Assembly (NCBI GenBank): GCA_963582345.1
Contig: CAUZSN010000062.1
Location: 1 to 16,923 of the forward strand
From: CAUZSN01 sp963582345
Lineage (GTDB): Bacteria > Planctomycetota > Planctomycetia > Planctomycetales > Planctomycetaceae
Reading direction: 5' to 3'
Length of the DNA: 16,923 nucleotides
Below the pieces are notes generated by a model. The model was not told where the DNA came from and did not search any database. It worked only from the letters and a program-made list of their open reading frames with translations. The translations under genes were made by a program, and so were the position numbers. This document shows positions 7,263-15,106 of the stretch, one piece after another; the first letter of the stretch is position 1, and each line of letters begins with the position of its first letter.

Positions 7263-8657
7263 ATGAAGGGTTATACGTGTACTGTTTTCTTGATGTGTGT
7301 CAGCTTATTTGCATTTGGTTGTGGCAAGTCGCAAGACGCACCTAGCGGAAACGGGGGTCCGCCGACGGAATCGGAAACCGCATTACCAGATTCTCCCGAC
7401 TTCGATCTTGGTCCTGAAACTTCGAAAGAGACGGTAAAGGTCGGAGTTTTGCATTCGCTCACCGGCACAATGGCGATCTCGGAGGTTTCATTGCGGGACG
7501 TGGTTTTGATGGCCGTCGAAGAGGTCAATGCGGCCGGTGGTGTCCTTGGAAAAAATGTTGAACCCATTGTGGTGGATCCAAGGAGTGATTGGCCGACATT
7601 TCGTGAAAAAGCAAACCAACTGATTCTTGAAGATAAGGTAGCTGTAACTTTCGGTTGCTGGACGTCGGCCAGTCGAAAAAACTGCCTGGATTCCTTCCAG
7701 GACAACAACGGTTTGTTGTTCTATCCCGTGCAATACGAAGGCGAGGAGCAGTCGCTCAACGTTTTTTATACGGGAGCCACACCGAATCAGCAGTTGGTGC
7801 CGGCGGCTGCGTATATGATTGATGAACTGGAAATAGAAAAGTTTTATTTGCTTGGCACGGATTATGTTTTTCCACGAACGGCCAACCGAGTTCTGCAAGC
7901 GTACTTGAAGTTCAGGGGTGTGCCAGACGAAAACATCGAGGAAGAGTATACTCCGTTCCATCATCAGGACTACCAGACCATCGTCACAAAGATCAAGAAC
8001 TTTGCTGCAGGCGGCAAGGCGTGCGTTTTGTCCACGATTAACGGGGACAGCAACGTTCCTTTCTACAAGGAATTTGCCAACCAGGGCCTGACCGCCGATG
8101 ACTGCCCGATTATGGCCTTCTCGGTGGCTGAGGATGAATTACGAGCGATGGATGTTCCTCCATTGGTCGGTCATTTGGCCTGTTGGAACTATTTTCAGAG
8201 TATCGATACTCCGGAAAACGCAAAATTTGTGAAGGACTTTAAAGATTATTGTGTTAGTAACAACCTGCCCGGTGGTCGGGATCGGGTGACGGACGACCCA
8301 ATTGAAGCTGCTTATTTTGGCGTGAAGGTTTGGGCGGCCGCCTGTGAGAAGGCAGGCACCTTTGATGTCGACAAGGTCCGACAGGCTGTTTACGACCTCG
8401 AGTTTGACGCACCGGGGGGTCAAAAGAAGATGCATCCAAATAACCAACACACGCTGAAGTCAGTTTACGTCGGCGAGGTTCGCGCAGACGGGCAGTTCGA
8501 CATCGTCTTTGAAACGCGTGATCTAGTATCGCCTGACGCGTATAGCTCGTACCTCTGGAAGGACAAAGTGGAACAAATTCCCACACCGACCGGTGGCCCC
8601 GGTTGGAAAGACGGGAAATCCGAATGGAACGAGCAATTTGGGAAGCAGGAGGGGTAA
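7263..8657 (+). CDS. urtA: UrtA, urea-binding lipoprotein of ABC transporter
   Basis: UrtA is the extracytoplasmic substrate-binding protein that captures urea for the Urt importer. The 464-residue product begins with a lipoprotein signal (MKGYTCTVFLMCVSLFAFGC; Cys20 the likely lipidated residue) and a Pro/Gly/Ser-rich tether (21-55). The type I periplasmic-binding domain starts at VKVGVLHSLTGTM (58-70). Family hallmarks are AAGGVLG (90-96), FGCWTSASRK (130-139), LLFYPVQYEGEE (151-162), GTDYVFPRTAN (198-208) and HHQDYQ (233-238). ATG 7263 is chosen because GAGGAAGG (7248-7255) lies 7 bases upstream; the in-frame ATG 7257 is too close to it, and the upstream extension is not protein-like. The lipobox is loose (Phe at -2). 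A strong hairpin follows the stop. Short-chain amide-binding FmdD-type proteins belong to the same family and cannot be fully excluded, but the adjacent urease argues for urea. Confidence 0.95.
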   Translation: MKGYTCTVFLMCVSLFAFGCGKSQDAPSGNGGPPTESETALPDSPDFDLGPETSKETVKVGVLHSLTGTMAISEVSLRDVVLMAVEEVNAAGGVLGKNVEPIVVDPRSDWPTFREKANQLILEDKVAVTFGCWTSASRKNCLDSFQDNNGLLFYPVQYEGEEQSLNVFYTGATPNQQLVPAAAYMIDELEIEKFYLLGTDYVFPRTANRVLQAYLKFRGVPDENIEEEYTPFHHQDYQTIVTKIKNFAAGGKACVLSTINGDSNVPFYKEFANQGLTADDCPIMAFSVAEDELRAMDVPPLVGHLACWNYFQSIDTPENAKFVKDFKDYCVSNNLPGGRDRVTDDPIEAAYFGVKVWAAACEKAGTFDVDKVRQAVYDLEFDAPGGQKKMHPNNQHTLKSVYVGEVRADGQFDIVFETRDLVSPDAYSSYLWKDKVEQIPTPTGGPGWKDGKSEWNEQFGKQEG

Positions 8658-8709
8658 CTCGGACTCTGGTCAAGGCGGAAGTCACAGTCGGGACAATATC
8701 GACAGGTGC

Positions 8710-8745
8710 CAGGGTACCGCCTCACAGATGTGAGGTGGTACCCTG
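8710..8745 (+). other. Near-perfect 16-bp hairpin between urtA and urtB
   Basis: Bases 8710-8725 (cagggtaccgcctcac) pair with 8730-8745 (gtgaggtggtaccctg) around a 4-base loop (agat); the only non-Watson-Crick position is a G-T pair. The hairpin starts 53 bases after the urtA stop and is not followed by a T tract. In many ABC importer operons a hairpin after the binding-protein gene protects its mRNA 3' end and reduces downstream expression, giving an excess of binding protein. That role is an inference here. Confidence 0.75.
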
Positions 8746-8828
8746 CTGCAATCTATAGGCAAGCCGGATTCACAATGGTCCCGATATTTCTTTATCATAG
8801 ACGGTGCGGCCGTCGTTTGAGGCAACCC

Positions 8829-10541
8829 ATGCGCTTAGGGCTGTCCTGTATGTTGGTGGTAATACTTGCCACCATTTTCAGTTTTACCACGAGTTTGGCA
8901 GTCGCGGATGACCAATCAATTCGCCAAACCATGCTCAAGCTCGCCGACAAGGACAAGAAAGTTCGACAAGCGGCCATCGAAAAACTGGCTACCACAAAAG
9001 ACGAGCGCCTTGTCGAGTTTCTTGAATCGTACCGCACCAGCAGTCTTTACCTATGGAACGGAAAGCTCGTGCTATGCGAGCAGATGATCACAGACGAAGA
9101 TTACAACAAGAGTGCCCCACTTTCTGATCCGTTGGCCCGAGAACCGTTGATGGCAGATGGTACACAGATCGTTGTGCCGAGTGAAAATCTGCAAGAAATC
9201 AGGGCCCGGCGCGCCGACCGCAAAACCGCCAGTGAGGGCATACTGCATCTACAGCTTTCGCTGGCCGATGTAGACAAACGTCTGGCTGCTGTCAAGAAGC
9301 TTGGTGACCAAAGAAAAGTCAACTATCTGGCTCGTCTCCAAGAGATCATGGACAACGATGAAAGTGAGCAGGTTCGTTACGGAGCGCACGAGAGCATCTT
9401 ATTGATTCGGCTGGATGATTTCATTCCGGGCGAGACTAAAAGTGACCGTTTAGCCGCAGCACGTGTATTGGGAGAAATGCGCAGTGCTCGTGCGCTTTCG
9501 TCATTGAAACGGCTCCTGAAGCACCTCGAGAAAGAAGCTCAAGGCGGCAAGCCTGTAGACGCACGGGCTCGCAAGGTCTACGAATCAGCAGCCGAGCAGA
9601 TCGAAAGCTATCAGAGCAAGGTCCGGAGCATCGGTTACTTGTTTCAAGGCCTTTCGCGTGGATCGGTACTGATCCTGATGGCACTGGGACTTGCCATTAC
9701 GTTTGGCGTGATGGGAGTCATCAATATGGCTCATGGCGAGTTAATGATGATTGGTGCCATGGCGACCTATACGATGCAGGAATTGTTCGACGGCATGATT
9801 GAAAGTGGCTTGCTGCCGGAGAGTGCCTTCAATTGGTACTACGTTGCGGCGCTACCAGTTGCGATTGTTTCGGCGGGGGTTACTGGCTACCTGATGGAAC
9901 TCTTCGTTGTGCGGCATCTCTACGGTCGGCCACTTGAGACATTGCTTGCTACCTGGGGAATCGGATTGGTTCTGATCGTATCGGTGCGACTTATCTACGG
10001 ATTCAACGTCGGTGTGAACGCGCCAACTTGGGCACGGGGTGGTGTAGAGGTCGCCCAAGATTTGATCATTCCTTATAGCCGTATCTTTATCATCGTTCTT
10101 GCAGCTGTAGTTGTGCTTGTGATTTACATACTACTGAATTTCACCAAGCTGGGGCTGTTAGTGCGCGCCACGATGCAGAATCGCGATATGGCAGCTGGTT
10201 TGGGTGTCAACACGCGGCTCATCGATGGTTACACCTTTGCTCTAGGTGCCGCACTAGCCGGCATTGCCGGATGGGGCGTGACATTGATTGCCGGCGTCAG
10301 TCCGAACATGGGTTCAACGTATATAGTGGACTCGTTTTTGGTTGTAGTGACCGGTGGTGTTGGAAAAATTGTCGGCACGGTCTGGGCGGGACTGGGACTA
10401 GGTGTTCTGGATAAGTTTCTCGAGCCGATCTTTGGTGCGGTGTGGGGTAAAGTTGTGATTTTGACATGCATCGCCATGTTCATCCAATGGCGGCCGCAAG
10501 GTTTGTTTCCACCGAAAGGTAGGTTAGCCGATGTCGTCTGA
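8829..10541 (+). CDS. urtB: UrtB, urea ABC transporter permease with N-terminal HEAT-like extracytoplasmic domain
   Basis: UrtB is one of the two inner-membrane permeases of the urea importer (LivH type). From ATG 8829 the protein has 570 residues. A signal peptide (cleavage near SLAVA, about residue 26) leads into some 240 residues of charged, helical, HEAT-like repeats (for example ADKDKKVRQAAIEKLA and DVDKRLAAVKKLG). The permease proper, about 270-570, begins with GLSRGSVLILMALGLAITFG and the family motif GVMGVINMAHGE (about 294-305). It also carries the ATPase-contact loop LVRATMQNRDMAAGLGVN and ends with QWRPQGLFPPKG. Start choice: GAGG at 8819-8822 is 6 bases before ATG 8829. ATG 8775 has no ribosome-binding site, and GTG 8706 would put the intergenic hairpin inside the gene. 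The extended form is known from some proteobacterial UrtB proteins; cyanobacterial ones lack it. The gene overlaps urtCD by 11 bases. Confidence 0.92.
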   Translation: MRLGLSCMLVVILATIFSFTTSLAVADDQSIRQTMLKLADKDKKVRQAAIEKLATTKDERLVEFLESYRTSSLYLWNGKLVLCEQMITDEDYNKSAPLSDPLAREPLMADGTQIVVPSENLQEIRARRADRKTASEGILHLQLSLADVDKRLAAVKKLGDQRKVNYLARLQEIMDNDESEQVRYGAHESILLIRLDDFIPGETKSDRLAAARVLGEMRSARALSSLKRLLKHLEKEAQGGKPVDARARKVYESAAEQIESYQSKVRSIGYLFQGLSRGSVLILMALGLAITFGVMGVINMAHGELMMIGAMATYTMQELFDGMIESGLLPESAFNWYYVAALPVAIVSAGVTGYLMELFVVRHLYGRPLETLLATWGIGLVLIVSVRLIYGFNVGVNAPTWARGGVEVAQDLIIPYSRIFIIVLAAVVVLVIYILLNFTKLGLLVRATMQNRDMAAGLGVNTRLIDGYTFALGAALAGIAGWGVTLIAGVSPNMGSTYIVDSFLVVVTGGVGKIVGTVWAGLGLGVLDKFLEPIFGAVWGKVVILTCIAMFIQWRPQGLFPPKGRLADVV

Positions 10542-12591
10542 CCTTCCAGTATTGACGCACGAATCGCGTACGATCGGCGGGCTGCGATGGTTAAGCCGTC
10601 ATTTCGGGCCTTGGACCATTCTATTCATCGCATTGGTTATCATCCCCGCGATGCATATCACCGGGCATATGTCAACCAAACGAATCAACGAGCTTGGGTA
10701 TTACATGGCTCTCGCAATCGTGGCCGTCGGCCTGGACTTGATCTGGGGATATGTAGGCATTCTTTGCCTGTGTATGGCTCTGTTTTTTGGCGTGGGCGTG
10801 TATGGGATGGCTATGCATTTGGCGCTACATGGCTCTCAAGAAGGCGGGCTTCCTCGATCGCTGCACGAGGTAACCTCAGCGGTTGACACTCCCGAGCTTC
10901 CTTGGCACTGGGAACCTTTCTACAACATTTCCGCTACGTTATTGCTGGGATTCCTGCTTTCAGGGCTGCTCGCCATTATGATCGGATACTTTGGTTTTCG
11001 CAGCCGCGTGCGCGGAGTTTATTTCGCAGTTCTTACGCAGGCCCTAGCGTTAGCTGGCTGGGTGACATTTCGCAACACTGAAATCAAGTTGGGTGGCACA
11101 ACGGGAATCCGAAACTTCTTGAAAGTTGCAGGGTTCGACGTCAACAACGAAAGCACACTATTGGGTCTCTATATTGTCACGCTCCTAACACTTGTCGCCG
11201 TCTTTTTTCTCTGCCGATGGATTGTCACAACCCACTTCGGACGTGTCCTGATTGCCATTCGCGACAACGAAAATCGGCTACGATTTTCTGGATATAGTCC
11301 GCATCATTTCAAACTTGTTGCATTTGTCTTGGCGGCGATGATTGCCAGCTTGGGCGGCATGCTCTACACGCCGCAGAAGGGAAGCATCAATCCAGCAATG
11401 GTAACCGTGGAGAAATCGATCCTAGTAGTGATCTGGGTCGCGGTCGGAGGACGCGGAACGCTTTCTGGCGCAATCCTTGGCGCAATGTTGATCCAGCTAC
11501 TCGAAAACTTCCTCACCTCACAGCACGAGTTGCTGTGGGTGCTGAGTTGGATGGTGTCTGAGGAAACTTATCGTGAGAACTTCCGTCAGATTATGTGGCA
11601 CGGGGAGTATTGGCAATATGTTTTGGGTGGCCTGTTTATTGGCGTGGTCCTGTTTTTCCCTGATGGCCTGATCAGCATATGGCATAAGTGGGTGTCTACA
11701 GACAGCTCCCCGGATTCTTTGGACAATGTTGGCCAGTCCAGAGACTCCGGGCAGGCCGACATTGGTCAGCAAGAAAAAAGTGACAGTGCGCTATTGCAAC
11801 GTCGATTGAAGCGCATCACATTGAGTCAACGAAAAGTGACCAGTGAGTCACAACTCGACAGTCCCTTATTACGGATCGAAAACATCAAGGTCTTCTTCGA
11901 TGGTTTCAAGGCTTTGGATATTGAATCATTTAGCGTTCCTCATTACGCCCTGAATGTGATCATCGGACCGAATGGAGCCGGCAAGACGACTTTGTGCGAC
12001 GTTGTCAGTGGAAAAACTCGTCCGACCCAGGGGCGAATCATCTTTGCCGGACAAGACATCACAACAATTCCAGAAATCGACATTGCTCGGATGGGAGTGG
12101 GACGGAAATTTCAGACACCCACCGTTTTCAATAGCTTGACCGTTAATGAAAATATGGAATTGTCGCTGCCCGGTCGCGAGCGTCTGGCTAGAAATTTTCG
12201 TGTGCGAGCGACACTGGACGAACAGAATTGTATTCAAAGTATCTTGGAGCGTGTTCGATTGAGTGATGAGGTCGACAAGCAGGTGAAGTATCTTAGCCAC
12301 GGACAGCGTCAGTGGTTGGAGATCAGTATGTTGATTCTGCATAGCCCGCAGCTACTGTTGGTTGACGAACCGGCTGCCGGTTTGACCGATGAAGAAACAG
12401 CGCTTACGGCCGAACTGTTGCTCGAACTGAAAGACGAACACAGTGTGATTGTCATCGAACACGACATGGAGTTTGTGCGGCTGCTGAATTCGAACGTTAC
12501 AGTGCTGAATGAAGGCCTGATAATGGCACAGGGCACTATGGAAGAAGTGCAGTCGAATCCGGAAGTCATCGAGGCGTATTTGGGTAGGTAG
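10531..12591 (+). CDS. urtC-urtD: UrtC-UrtD fusion: urea ABC transporter permease joined to ATPase
   Basis: This single 686-residue frame joins two subunits that are normally separate. Residues 1-387 are UrtC, a LivM-type permease with multiple membrane segments and the coupling-loop region LIAIRDNENRLRFSGYSPHH (240-259), ending FFPDGLISIW. Residues 388-445 are a polar Ser/Asp/Gln-rich linker. Residues 446-686 are UrtD, a LivG-type ATPase with Walker A GPNGAGKT (479-486), the UrtD-style signature LSHGQRQWLEI (588-598), Walker B LLLVDE (608-613) and the switch His644 in VIEHDM. All catalytic motifs are intact, so the fused protein should be active. ATG 10531 overlaps the urtB stop by 11 bases, indicating translational coupling. 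No in-frame ATG or ribosome-binding site in the linker suggests a separate UrtD product. LivM-LivG fusions are known in branched-chain amino acid transporters, but the UrtC-UrtD version is uncommon as far as I know. Confidence 0.93.
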   Translation: MSSDLPVLTHESRTIGGLRWLSRHFGPWTILFIALVIIPAMHITGHMSTKRINELGYYMALAIVAVGLDLIWGYVGILCLCMALFFGVGVYGMAMHLALHGSQEGGLPRSLHEVTSAVDTPELPWHWEPFYNISATLLLGFLLSGLLAIMIGYFGFRSRVRGVYFAVLTQALALAGWVTFRNTEIKLGGTTGIRNFLKVAGFDVNNESTLLGLYIVTLLTLVAVFFLCRWIVTTHFGRVLIAIRDNENRLRFSGYSPHHFKLVAFVLAAMIASLGGMLYTPQKGSINPAMVTVEKSILVVIWVAVGGRGTLSGAILGAMLIQLLENFLTSQHELLWVLSWMVSEETYRENFRQIMWHGEYWQYVLGGLFIGVVLFFPDGLISIWHKWVSTDSSPDSLDNVGQSRDSGQADIGQQEKSDSALLQRRLKRITLSQRKVTSESQLDSPLLRIENIKVFFDGFKALDIESFSVPHYALNVIIGPNGAGKTTLCDVVSGKTRPTQGRIIFAGQDITTIPEIDIARMGVGRKFQTPTVFNSLTVNENMELSLPGRERLARNFRVRATLDEQNCIQSILERVRLSDEVDKQVKYLSHGQRQWLEISMLILHSPQLLLVDEPAAGLTDEETALTAELLLELKDEHSVIVIEHDMEFVRLLNSNVTVLNEGLIMAQGTMEEVQSNPEVIEAYLGR

Positions 12592-12597
12592 TCTAGT

Positions 12598-12638
12598 GTC
12601 CAGGGCCGACTTCAGTACATGCGCCTTGGTCTCTGGAC
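12598..12638 (+). other. Moderate hairpin between urtCD and urtE
   Basis: gtccagggcc (12598-12607) can pair with ggtc plus ctggac (12628-12631 and 12633-12638) through ten base pairs with one G-T and one bulged T, around a 20-base loop. It fills most of the 65-base gap and sits just before urtE, which lacks a clear Shine-Dalgarno. It could influence urtE translation or mRNA processing. A hairpin of this quality can also arise by chance. Confidence 0.35.
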
Positions 12639-12656
12639 GTGCGGCGATCAACCACA

Positions 12657-13352
12657 ATGCTCGAAATTCGTGATCTTTCATTCTCATATGGTTCCATCCA
12701 AACCCTACGCGGCATTAACATGTCGATGACCAAAGGGCGGATGGTTTGTGTGATGGGCCGTAACGGCGTCGGCAAAACGACGTTGATGAAGAACATCATG
12801 GGAATGCTGCAATCTTCGTCTGGTTCTATTGTATTGGACGGTCTTGATTTGACGGGGCTTCCGACGAATCGCCGTGCCCAAGCCGGTTTATCGCTGGTAC
12901 CACAGGGTCGCCAAATTTTCCCCGAACTCACGGTCGAGGAAAATCTGAAAATTGGCCTGCAGGCCAGGACTGATGGGTGCCAGACGATTCCTGATGAGAT
13001 TTACGAATTGTTTCCTATCCTGAAGGAAACGGCCAAACGCATGGGTGGCGATTTGTCAGGCGGCATGCAACAACAACTGGCCATTGGTCGTGCCCTGATC
13101 GGTCAGCCCAAGGTCTTACTCCTCGACGAACCGACCGAAGGAATTCAGCCAAATATTATTCAACAGATCGGCAAGGTCCTGCAGTCGCTGATTACAGAAC
13201 GAGAAATGATTGTCGTGTTAGTCGAGCAATACGTCGAGTTTGTGAAGGAATTTGGCCACCAATTCTATATCATGAATCGCGGTCAAGTGGTGGCCCAAGG
13301 AGAAACATCACAGTTAACACTCGATTTGGTCCGCACCCATCTAAGCGTGTAA
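12657..13352 (+). CDS. urtE: UrtE, urea ABC transporter ATPase
   Basis: UrtE is the second, LivF-type ATPase, expected to pair with the UrtD half of the fusion protein beneath UrtB/UrtC. The 231-residue product has the normal length. Motifs are Walker A GRNGVGKT (34-41), Q-loop VPQGRQIFPELTVEENL (81-97), signature LSGGM followed by QQQLAIGRAL (133-147), Walker B VLLLDEPTEGIQP (153-165) and LVEQ (188-191) where other ABC proteins have the switch His. The VEQ form is normal for this branch; EPTEGIQP and GRNGVGKT are typical of UrtE rather than LivF. The signature reads LSGGM where LSGGQ is usual. ATG 12657 is chosen because family members start MLxIxxLxxxYG. GTG 12639 is possible but would add six residues, and neither start has a strong ribosome-binding site. 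Confidence 0.93.
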   Translation: MLEIRDLSFSYGSIQTLRGINMSMTKGRMVCVMGRNGVGKTTLMKNIMGMLQSSSGSIVLDGLDLTGLPTNRRAQAGLSLVPQGRQIFPELTVEENLKIGLQARTDGCQTIPDEIYELFPILKETAKRMGGDLSGGMQQQLAIGRALIGQPKVLLLDEPTEGIQPNIIQQIGKVLQSLITEREMIVVLVEQYVEFVKEFGHQFYIMNRGQVVAQGETSQLTLDLVRTHLSV

Positions 13353-13365
13353 TTCTCAGATTGAA

Positions 13366-13395
13366 ATCGACCCGATTGATTCTGGCCGGTTCGAT
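13366..13395 (+). other. Weak imperfect inverted repeat before ureD
   Basis: atcgacccg (13366-13374) and cggttcgat (13387-13395) pair at eight of nine positions around a 12-base loop, immediately before the ureD ribosome-binding site (AAGG, 13398-13401). It may tune the change from transporter to urease translation, or it may be chance. There is no T tract, so it is not a typical terminator. Confidence 0.2.
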
Positions 13396-13408
13396 ATAAG
13401 GTAGATTC

Positions 13409-14293
13409 GTGACCGTCACTGTGCCCGCTTTGAAGCCTATGAGTCTGCCGTCGCAGAATGCGCCTTTCGTTAGCCGCCCCGAAGCCGGCCGAGGCCTTTT
13501 GGAGTTTTCCTTTGTCGCCGGAGGCTCGGCCGTCACGCGGGCCGAGGCCACCAATCCTCTCAAACTGCTCAACCCGCGACGGAAAAACAAAGCCGCATGG
13601 ACCTATGTCAGCACTTTCGGCGGCGGACTCGTCGCCGGCGATCAAACCGATATTCATGTGCGAGTTCGTTCCGGCGCGACAGGTGTTATTAGCACGCAAT
13701 CGTCGACAAAGGTCTACAAAAGTCCGAATGGTGTACCATCACGTCAATTCCTATCCGCATCACTTGACGAGAATGCCACACTGGTGATTGCTCCGGACCC
13801 GGTGACATGCTTTGCCGACTCTGTGTACCAGCAATACCAACGGTTCGACCTCGCGACCGATAGCACGCTAATCGTAATCGATTGGCTTACCAGTGGGCGT
13901 CGCGCGTGCGGCGAGCGGTGGGATTTTTCTCGATACGCCAGCCGGCTGGAAGTCTTTTTGACCGGCACTCGGCTGTTGAACGAGTCATTGTGTCTCAATC
14001 GGGATGAAGGAGCTTTGGAAGGGCTATATCGTTTGGGGCGATTCAATTGTCTCGCAACTGTACTTTTGATCGGCCAACGCCTCCAAATGATCAGAAAACA
14101 ATTGCTGACGCTCATTGGTTCAAAACCGATCGAACCTGGTGCCCTGCTGATCGATGCAATTAGTCCGATTCAAGATGGAGTCATTCTGAGAATCCTGGCC
14201 GATACGCCCGAATCGGTCAGCCGTTACTTGAAAGACAAGTTGAGTTTTCTTAGGGATATGCTCGGAGAAGCTCCATGGGAAAGGAAATGGTAG
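13409..14293 (+). CDS. ureD: UreD, urease accessory protein
   Basis: UreD (UreH in Helicobacter) is a cytoplasmic scaffold that binds the urease apoprotein and, with UreF and UreG, directs carbamylation and nickel insertion into the active site. The 294-residue product shows family motifs in order: STFGGGLVAGDQ (68-79), TQSSTKVYKSP (96-106), PDPVTCFADSVYQQ (129-142) and DWLTSGRRACGERW (158-171). The start is GTG 13409, supported by TAAGG ending 7 bases upstream; an internal ATG at 13439 has no such site. The gene begins 56 bases after urtE, so transporter and urease are probably one transcript. Its position first in the urease set, before the structural genes, is common. Confidence 0.93.
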   Translation: MTVTVPALKPMSLPSQNAPFVSRPEAGRGLLEFSFVAGGSAVTRAEATNPLKLLNPRRKNKAAWTYVSTFGGGLVAGDQTDIHVRVRSGATGVISTQSSTKVYKSPNGVPSRQFLSASLDENATLVIAPDPVTCFADSVYQQYQRFDLATDSTLIVIDWLTSGRRACGERWDFSRYASRLEVFLTGTRLLNESLCLNRDEGALEGLYRLGRFNCLATVLLIGQRLQMIRKQLLTLIGSKPIEPGALLIDAISPIQDGVILRILADTPESVSRYLKDKLSFLRDMLGEAPWERKW

Positions 14294-14317
14294 TTTTAAC
14301 GCCAAAGGTCACGCATT

Positions 14318-15076
14318 ATGCATTTGTCGCCACGCGAAATTGAAAAGCTGATGTTGCACAATGCTGGTTTTGTCGCACAAAAGCGATTGGCTCGGGGAAT
14401 ACGGCTGAACTATCCCGAAACGATCGCTCTGATCGCAACGCAAATTCTGGAGTACATTCGCGAGGGCAAGTCAGTTGCAGAACTAATGGACCTTGGCCGG
14501 CAAATGCTGGGCAAGAATCAGGTTATGGCCGGTGTGTCTGAAATGGTCGCCGAAGTGCAAGTCGAGGGGACGTTTCCCGACGGCACGAAACTGGTGACGG
14601 TCCACAGCCCGATTGTTGCTGAGCATGGCAATCTAGAACTGGCACTGCATGGCAGCTATCTGCCGGTTCCGGACCAGTCTGTCTTTGAAGATGGGCCACA
14701 GTCAACCCTCCCCGGAGAATGCACTACGGCCGACGAAGAACTGGTGCTGAACGAAGGCCGGGAAACAGTCGATTTGGAAGTTACGAATCTGGGCGACCGT
14801 CCGATCCAGGTCGGCAGCCATTATCACTTTATCGAGACGAACAAGGCCTTGAAATTTAACCGAGCACATGCATATGGCAAACGGCTAGACATCCCCGCGG
14901 GCACCGCTGTCCGTTTCGAGCCGGGAGACACCAAGACCGTCCGGCTTGTCGAAATTGCCGGCAGAAAAGTCATCCGCGGCGGTAATACACTGGCTGATGG
15001 TCCCGTCAGTGACGAAGGCAAGACAGCAGCCATGAAGAGGGTTGCATCTGAGGGATTCGCAAATGAAGTTCGTTAG
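14318..15076 (+). CDS. ureAB: Urease gamma-beta fusion subunit (UreA-UreB)
   Basis: This single chain joins two of the three structural subunits of bacterial urease. Residues 1-100 are the gamma subunit (MHLSPREIEKLMLHNAGFVA, LARGIRLNYPE at 24-34, VMAGVSEMVAEVQVEGTFPDG at 69-89). Residues 101-130 are a linker, and 131-230 are the beta subunit (PGECTTADEELVLNEGR, then PIQVGSHYHFIETN at 162-175 and RLDIPAGTAVRFEPGD at 189-204). A charged tail of about 22 residues follows. The same gamma-beta fusion occurs in Helicobacter, where it is called UreA and has 238 residues; this one has 252. ATG 14318 follows ureD by 24 bases, with AAAGG about 10 bases upstream. It assembles with UreC into a multimeric urease, so the fusion may affect the quaternary structure. 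Naming differs between organisms, which invites misannotation as gamma alone. Confidence 0.95.
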   Translation: MHLSPREIEKLMLHNAGFVAQKRLARGIRLNYPETIALIATQILEYIREGKSVAELMDLGRQMLGKNQVMAGVSEMVAEVQVEGTFPDGTKLVTVHSPIVAEHGNLELALHGSYLPVPDQSVFEDGPQSTLPGECTTADEELVLNEGRETVDLEVTNLGDRPIQVGSHYHFIETNKALKFNRAHAYGKRLDIPAGTAVRFEPGDTKTVRLVEIAGRKVIRGGNTLADGPVSDEGKTAAMKRVASEGFANEVR

Positions 15077-15106
15077 TGATCAGTGATCCCTTCACTAGGA
15101 GAAACT

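Noticed and set aside
8710..8745. The urtA-urtB hairpin as an intrinsic terminator
   Set aside because: No T tract follows, and the downstream genes belong to the same transporter, so full termination is unlikely. Recorded as an mRNA structure instead.
11692..11865. Two separate genes urtC and urtD with a hidden internal start
   Set aside because: The frame is continuous, the linker has no in-frame ATG, and the one GTG codon at residue 436 has no clear ribosome-binding site.
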